Shown here: in pieces, positions 40,965-43,470 of the stretch
Layout: each line of letters begins with the position of its first letter
How positions within the stretch are numbered: the first letter of the stretch is position 1
Assembly: GCF_023243045.1 (NCBI RefSeq)
Contig: NZ_JALKFX010000044.1
Coordinates: 1-43,470, forward strand
Length of the DNA: 43,470 bases
DNA from: Frankia sp. AgB32
GTDB lineage: Bacteria > Actinomycetota > Actinomycetes > Frankiales > Frankiaceae
Direction of reading: 5' to 3'
Translations under genes and position numbers: made by a program
The notes under the pieces: model-generated
Told to the model about the DNA's origin: nothing
Seen by the model: only the letters and a program-made list of their open reading frames with translations
Databases searched by the model: none

Positions 40965-41702
40965 CTACCAGGAGACCGGTCCGCCGGCGTCCATGAACAT
41001 GCCGGAGTCGGCGTGCGCGGGGAGCGTCGCCGCGGTCACCACGACCTGCGCACCCTGCTCGGGCGTCAGCGGTGCCTGCTGCCTGTTCATCGGGGTCAAC
41101 TCTGTCCGCACAAAACCCGGGCACACGGTCGTGACTTTTATCGGAGTTCCCTTGAGGCTCTTTGCCAACTCGACGGTAAGGCTGTTCAGTGCGGCCTTCG
41201 AGCTCCGGTACGCCGGTAGGAGCATCGAGTAGTACGGGGAAAGCGGGTTGTTCTGATCGGTGAGTGAGCCCATCGTGGAGGACACGTTGACGATCCGACC
41301 GGCGTCGCTCCGCCGTAGCAGTGGCAGGAAGATCTCGACAACCGTGACCACGCCGAACACGTTGGTCTCAAACGTCCGCCGGAAGATGCCCGGGTCGACG
41401 AACTCATGCTCACCGTCGTCCGTCGCCTCGGGCAGAATGCCCGCGTTGTTCACCAGGACGTCAAGCCGACCGTACCGGTTCTGGATGGCGGTCGCGGCGG
41501 TTCGCACGGTTGACGGACTGGTGACGTCAAGGTGGACCCAGTCCGCCTTGCCGGGTCCTTCGCCCAACGCCTCGACAGCCGCACCGGCACCCGCTTCCTG
41601 GCGCGCGCCGATGACGACGGTGGCACCTGTTCGGATCAGCGATCTGGCCGCAGCGAACCCCAGCCCCCGGTTGCCGCCGGTAATGAGAACAATGCTCGGC
41701 AT
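40965..41702 (-). CDS. Short-chain dehydrogenase/reductase
   Basis: A 245-residue SDR. The motifs are TGGNRGLGFA (about residues 8-17), HLDVTSP, LDVLVNNAG, IVNVSSTMG with the catalytic serine, YRSSK with the catalytic tyrosine and lysine, and CPGFVRTEL. The C-terminal DSGMFMDAGGPVSW is typical of the carbonyl-reductase-like SDR group. The ATG follows GAGGAG at good spacing. Substrate unknown. It is flanked by gene remnants on both sides and is the only intact gene between 40440 and 42676. Confidence 0.88.
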   Translation of the reverse strand: MPSIVLITGGNRGLGFAAARSLIRTGATVVIGARQEAGAGAAVEALGEGPGKADWVHLDVTSPSTVRTAATAIQNRYGRLDVLVNNAGILPEATDDGEHEFVDPGIFRRTFETNVFGVVTVVEIFLPLLRRSDAGRIVNVSSTMGSLTDQNNPLSPYYSMLLPAYRSSKAALNSLTVELAKSLKGTPIKVTTVCPGFVRTELTPMNRQQAPLTPEQGAQVVVTAATLPAHADSGMFMDAGGPVSW

Positions 41703-41792
41703 TCTTGTCTCCTCTGTCCTGCGCCATCTTTCGTTTCGAAACTAGCGTCGCCTCCTCGCCGAGCGCTGGCGGAAATGCGACATCGTGTTCCT

Positions 41793-41801
41793 GGGGGGGG
41801 G
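41793..41801. other. Nine-G run, possible local artefact
   Basis: A run of nine G separates the SDR promoter side from an MFS-like remnant. Together with 30385-30418 and the end of the window it suggests G-run base-calling or assembly problems in this sequence. A real G-tract cannot be excluded. Confidence 0.4.
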
Positions 41802-41805
41802 CTCG

Positions 41806-42008
41806 TCCCGCCAGGTGCCGCCGACTCGAACACCCGGGTCGGCCGCGCCCTCGCCGCGTCGGTGGCCGGAGTGACAGGCACGATCCCTCGTGGGAGGGAC
41901 GCCGCGGTCACCCTCGCGGTGACGGCCGCGACCGTCCTTTCCGCCGTCGCCCTCCGCGAGCCTGGTGGATCACCGGCTGGCGATCCTCGTGTCGGTTCCG
42001 GTCCGTAG
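41806..42008 (+). pseudogene. C-terminal fragment of an MFS permease (tentative)
   Basis: The frame reads VPPGAADSNTRVGRALAASV, AGVTGTI and AAVTLAVTAATVLSAVALRE before a stop at 42006-42008. This resembles the last two helices of actinomycete DHA2 exporters, where an N-T-R-x-(V/L)-G-x-A-L motif precedes the final hydrophobic helix. Upstream sequence is lost at the G-run. With the TetR remnant at 40628 it could be the other half of a decayed exporter cassette. Confidence 0.35.
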
Positions 42009-42676
42009 CGGCGGCACGCCCCCATCCGGAACGGTTGGTGCTGCTGATCGAAATGATGCTGGACCGGCGGGTGTCGGAAGGGGCAGACGCTCCGGGGCGC
42101 GTCGCGAGCCGCCAGGCTGTCGGGCGTCGTAGATCGCTGTTGACGGACCGATCATCGCGTCCGCCGATATCCGACTTCGGGCATTGCCTCGTGCTGGCCC
42201 AGACGAGCTGGTTATTCGAGTTGTTCAACGCATTTTTCGACACAAGGAGACGTCTTCGTCCACTCTGTGGCCGAAGAAAAACCGACATGGGTCGTCCCGC
42301 TGGGCCCGAGCCGACCGGGACAGCACATCGAAGTCCGGGTGCAGACTGGAGCCAGACCTTCCGGCTGGTTGTGCTGCCGACGCTATGACGCGCCGGTGCG
42401 CACCAGCTATGTGACATGTGGTCGGTTTGCGTGGACACTGCAGAGCGCCTGAAGCGCTTCGCATACCTCCTTCTTCGGAGCGGCATTATGGTACTTTCTG
42501 CGCCGGTCCAGACAGGTGATTCTGCGGGTCGGAATGCCTAGTTGGAGTCTTCGGGAGGAAGCAGAAAATCTGCGTGTCCGCGCCGGCGCGCTCGCCGGAC
42601 GCATTCGTTCGCACGCCCATCGAGCTAGATTGCGTTTGCGGCCAGGGAAAGCCGCAAATCCTAGAATGGTGGTCAA
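42009..42676. other. Long stretch without recognisable gene, lower GC
   Basis: Several short frames exist (for example 42267-42452 on the plus strand, 61 residues) but show no family motif or good start. The part from about 42180 to 42660 is clearly richer in A/T than the rest of the window. It probably holds the promoter and leader of the secreted repeat protein at 42677, and perhaps remains of transferred DNA. Confidence 0.4.
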
Positions 42677-43339
42677 ATGAAAAATGTAATGGGGCGGTGC
42701 GCCGCTCTCGCCACGATGTCCGGTGTGGCCGTAGTGGTGGCGCTGGGTCCGGGAGCTGTCGCGGCTCACGCCTCGGTCGTCACCGATGGCCCCGGCGGGG
42801 TTGTCAGTACTTCGGACCCGTCCGGGGAAGACGCATCGTCGTTCTCGGACTCCGGGCCGTCCTGGAGCTCGGATGAGCAGCCGACTGACGAGGACAACTA
42901 CAGACGGTATCCAGATGGCAAGAAGCTCGACATCAAGAAGAAGAAGGACACCATCAAGGTCGAGAGTGTGACCTGGTTCGAGAAGAACAAGAACAAGAAC
43001 AAGAACGACGATCACCAGGGCTGGGGCGATAACTGGCCGGCCGAGGAGGAGCAGACCGAGGGTGACGCAGGTCATTCGGACCTCGTGGCGGGAGACCCGT
43101 GGCTCGGCCAGTCGGACCCCAGGCACAAGAAGCAGGACATCAAGAAGAAGAAGGTGACAATCCAGGCCCAGCGTGTGATCTGGTTCGAGAACAAGGACCA
43201 CGACAAGGGCAAGGACCACGACAAGGGCAAGGACCACGACAAGGGCAAGGACCACGACAAGTGGGATGACAACGGCTCGGACTGGTTCGGGGACGGCGGG
43301 CCGGTGGATGATGACTCCGCGCCGGTCGACTGGCGATGA
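42677..43339 (+). CDS. Secreted lysine/aspartate-rich repeat protein, unknown function
   Basis: A 220-residue protein. The ATG at 42677 is preceded by GGTGG, and residues 1-33 form a Sec signal peptide ending AAHA-S. The mature chain has an acidic Ser/Asp-rich stretch, then two copies of a module. Module 1 is KKLDIKKKKDTIKVESVTWF followed by a KNKNKNKN tract. Module 2 is KKQDIKKKKVTIQAQRVIWF followed by four KDHDKG-type repeats. The shared core is KKxDIKKKKxTIxxxxVxWFExNK, and acidic, Trp/Gly-rich segments follow each module. No cysteines occur outside the signal region. I recognise no family. The pattern of alternating basic and acidic blocks suggests a surface or cell-wall polyelectrolyte or metal-binding role, but this is a guess. 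Confidence 0.75.
   Translation: MKNVMGRCAALATMSGVAVVVALGPGAVAAHASVVTDGPGGVVSTSDPSGEDASSFSDSGPSWSSDEQPTDEDNYRRYPDGKKLDIKKKKDTIKVESVTWFEKNKNKNKNDDHQGWGDNWPAEEEQTEGDAGHSDLVAGDPWLGQSDPRHKKQDIKKKKVTIQAQRVIWFENKDHDKGKDHDKGKDHDKGKDHDKWDDNGSDWFGDGGPVDDDSAPVDWR
43193..43264 (+). repeat. 18-base tandem repeat encoding KDHDKG
   Basis: Four adjacent copies of aaggaccacgacaagggc, the last one altered at its end (aagtgg), encode the KDHDKG repeats in module 2 of the secreted protein. The copies are identical in DNA, including synonymous sites, which points to recent expansion. Module 1 has instead a 6-base repeat (aacaag, about 42987-43006). Confidence 0.9.
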
Positions 43340-43470
43340 CGTGGTAGCTGCCGGACCTCCTGGGTCAGGACCGCGGCAGTGTCTGGCAGTCAGTTAGGCG
43401 GGTGTCCGGGTGGTGATCGTGGGGGGGGGGGCGCCCGCCGGCCCCCCCCCGGGGCCCCCCCCGCCGGCCC
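43340..43470. other. End of window with low-complexity G/C runs
   Basis: No gene is seen after the stop of the secreted protein. The last 50 bases (43421-43470) are runs of G and C only, unlike any natural sequence in the window, and look like low-quality contig-end sequence. Confidence 0.6.

Overview
The window is very GC-rich, compact and strongly GC-biased at third codon positions. It carries families typical of filamentous actinomycetes: a DUF574-type S-adenosyl methyltransferase, a PASTA-type Ser/Thr kinase, an ABC-F protein, many TetR/LuxR/MerR regulators and NtaA/SnaA/DszA-type flavin monooxygenases. The style is closest to Frankia or a relative; this is a judgement from gene content, not a database match.

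Layout. 1-1046: an IS66 transposase fragment abuts a truncated methyltransferase. 1156-3006: a membrane-bound diguanylate cyclase. 3336-9651: a probable organosulfur locus. A LysR regulator and a cupin run on the minus strand, divergent from a cysteine-containing leader peptide, two paralogous FMN monooxygenases, an alpha/beta-hydrolase with a GADSG elbow and a flavin reductase, closed by a strong hairpin. 9741-11348: an SDR and a TetR gene, divergent, with two matching palindromes between them. 11642-20000: PASTA kinase, ABC-F protein, HtpG chaperone, VOC protein and an alpha/beta hydrolase. 20094-23800: an aldo/keto reductase pseudogene, a GntR/FCD regulator and a Tat-exported purple acid phosphatase. 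23905-28662: the largest gene, a 1585-residue TIR-NACHT-pentapeptide-WD40-like protein, a bacterial NLR-like candidate immune protein and the most striking object here. 28663-32135: a decayed zone with tandem repeats, pseudogenes and a suspicious poly-G junction. 32136-37415: TetR/SnoaL-like pair, two-component system, a membrane protein and a MerR regulator. 37498-42008: GlxA-type pseudogene, TetR plus MFS efflux cassette, remnants of a second similar cassette, and an SDR. 42677-43339: a secreted lysine-rich repeat protein of unknown function.

How the parts work together. In the sulfur locus the reductase would supply reduced FMN to the two monooxygenases, which would oxidise an organosulfur or related substrate. 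The leader peptide would couple expression to cysteine supply. Three TetR genes each lie next to a perfect inverted repeat in front of a divergent or co-transcribed target gene, so local autoregulated modules are likely. The accessory character is underlined by many decayed genes with internal deletions (aldo/keto reductase, aminoglycoside-phosphotransferase-like, GlxA-like). Three G-runs (30385-30418, 41793-41801, 43421-43470) look like assembly or sequencing artefacts, and the calls touching them should be treated with caution.
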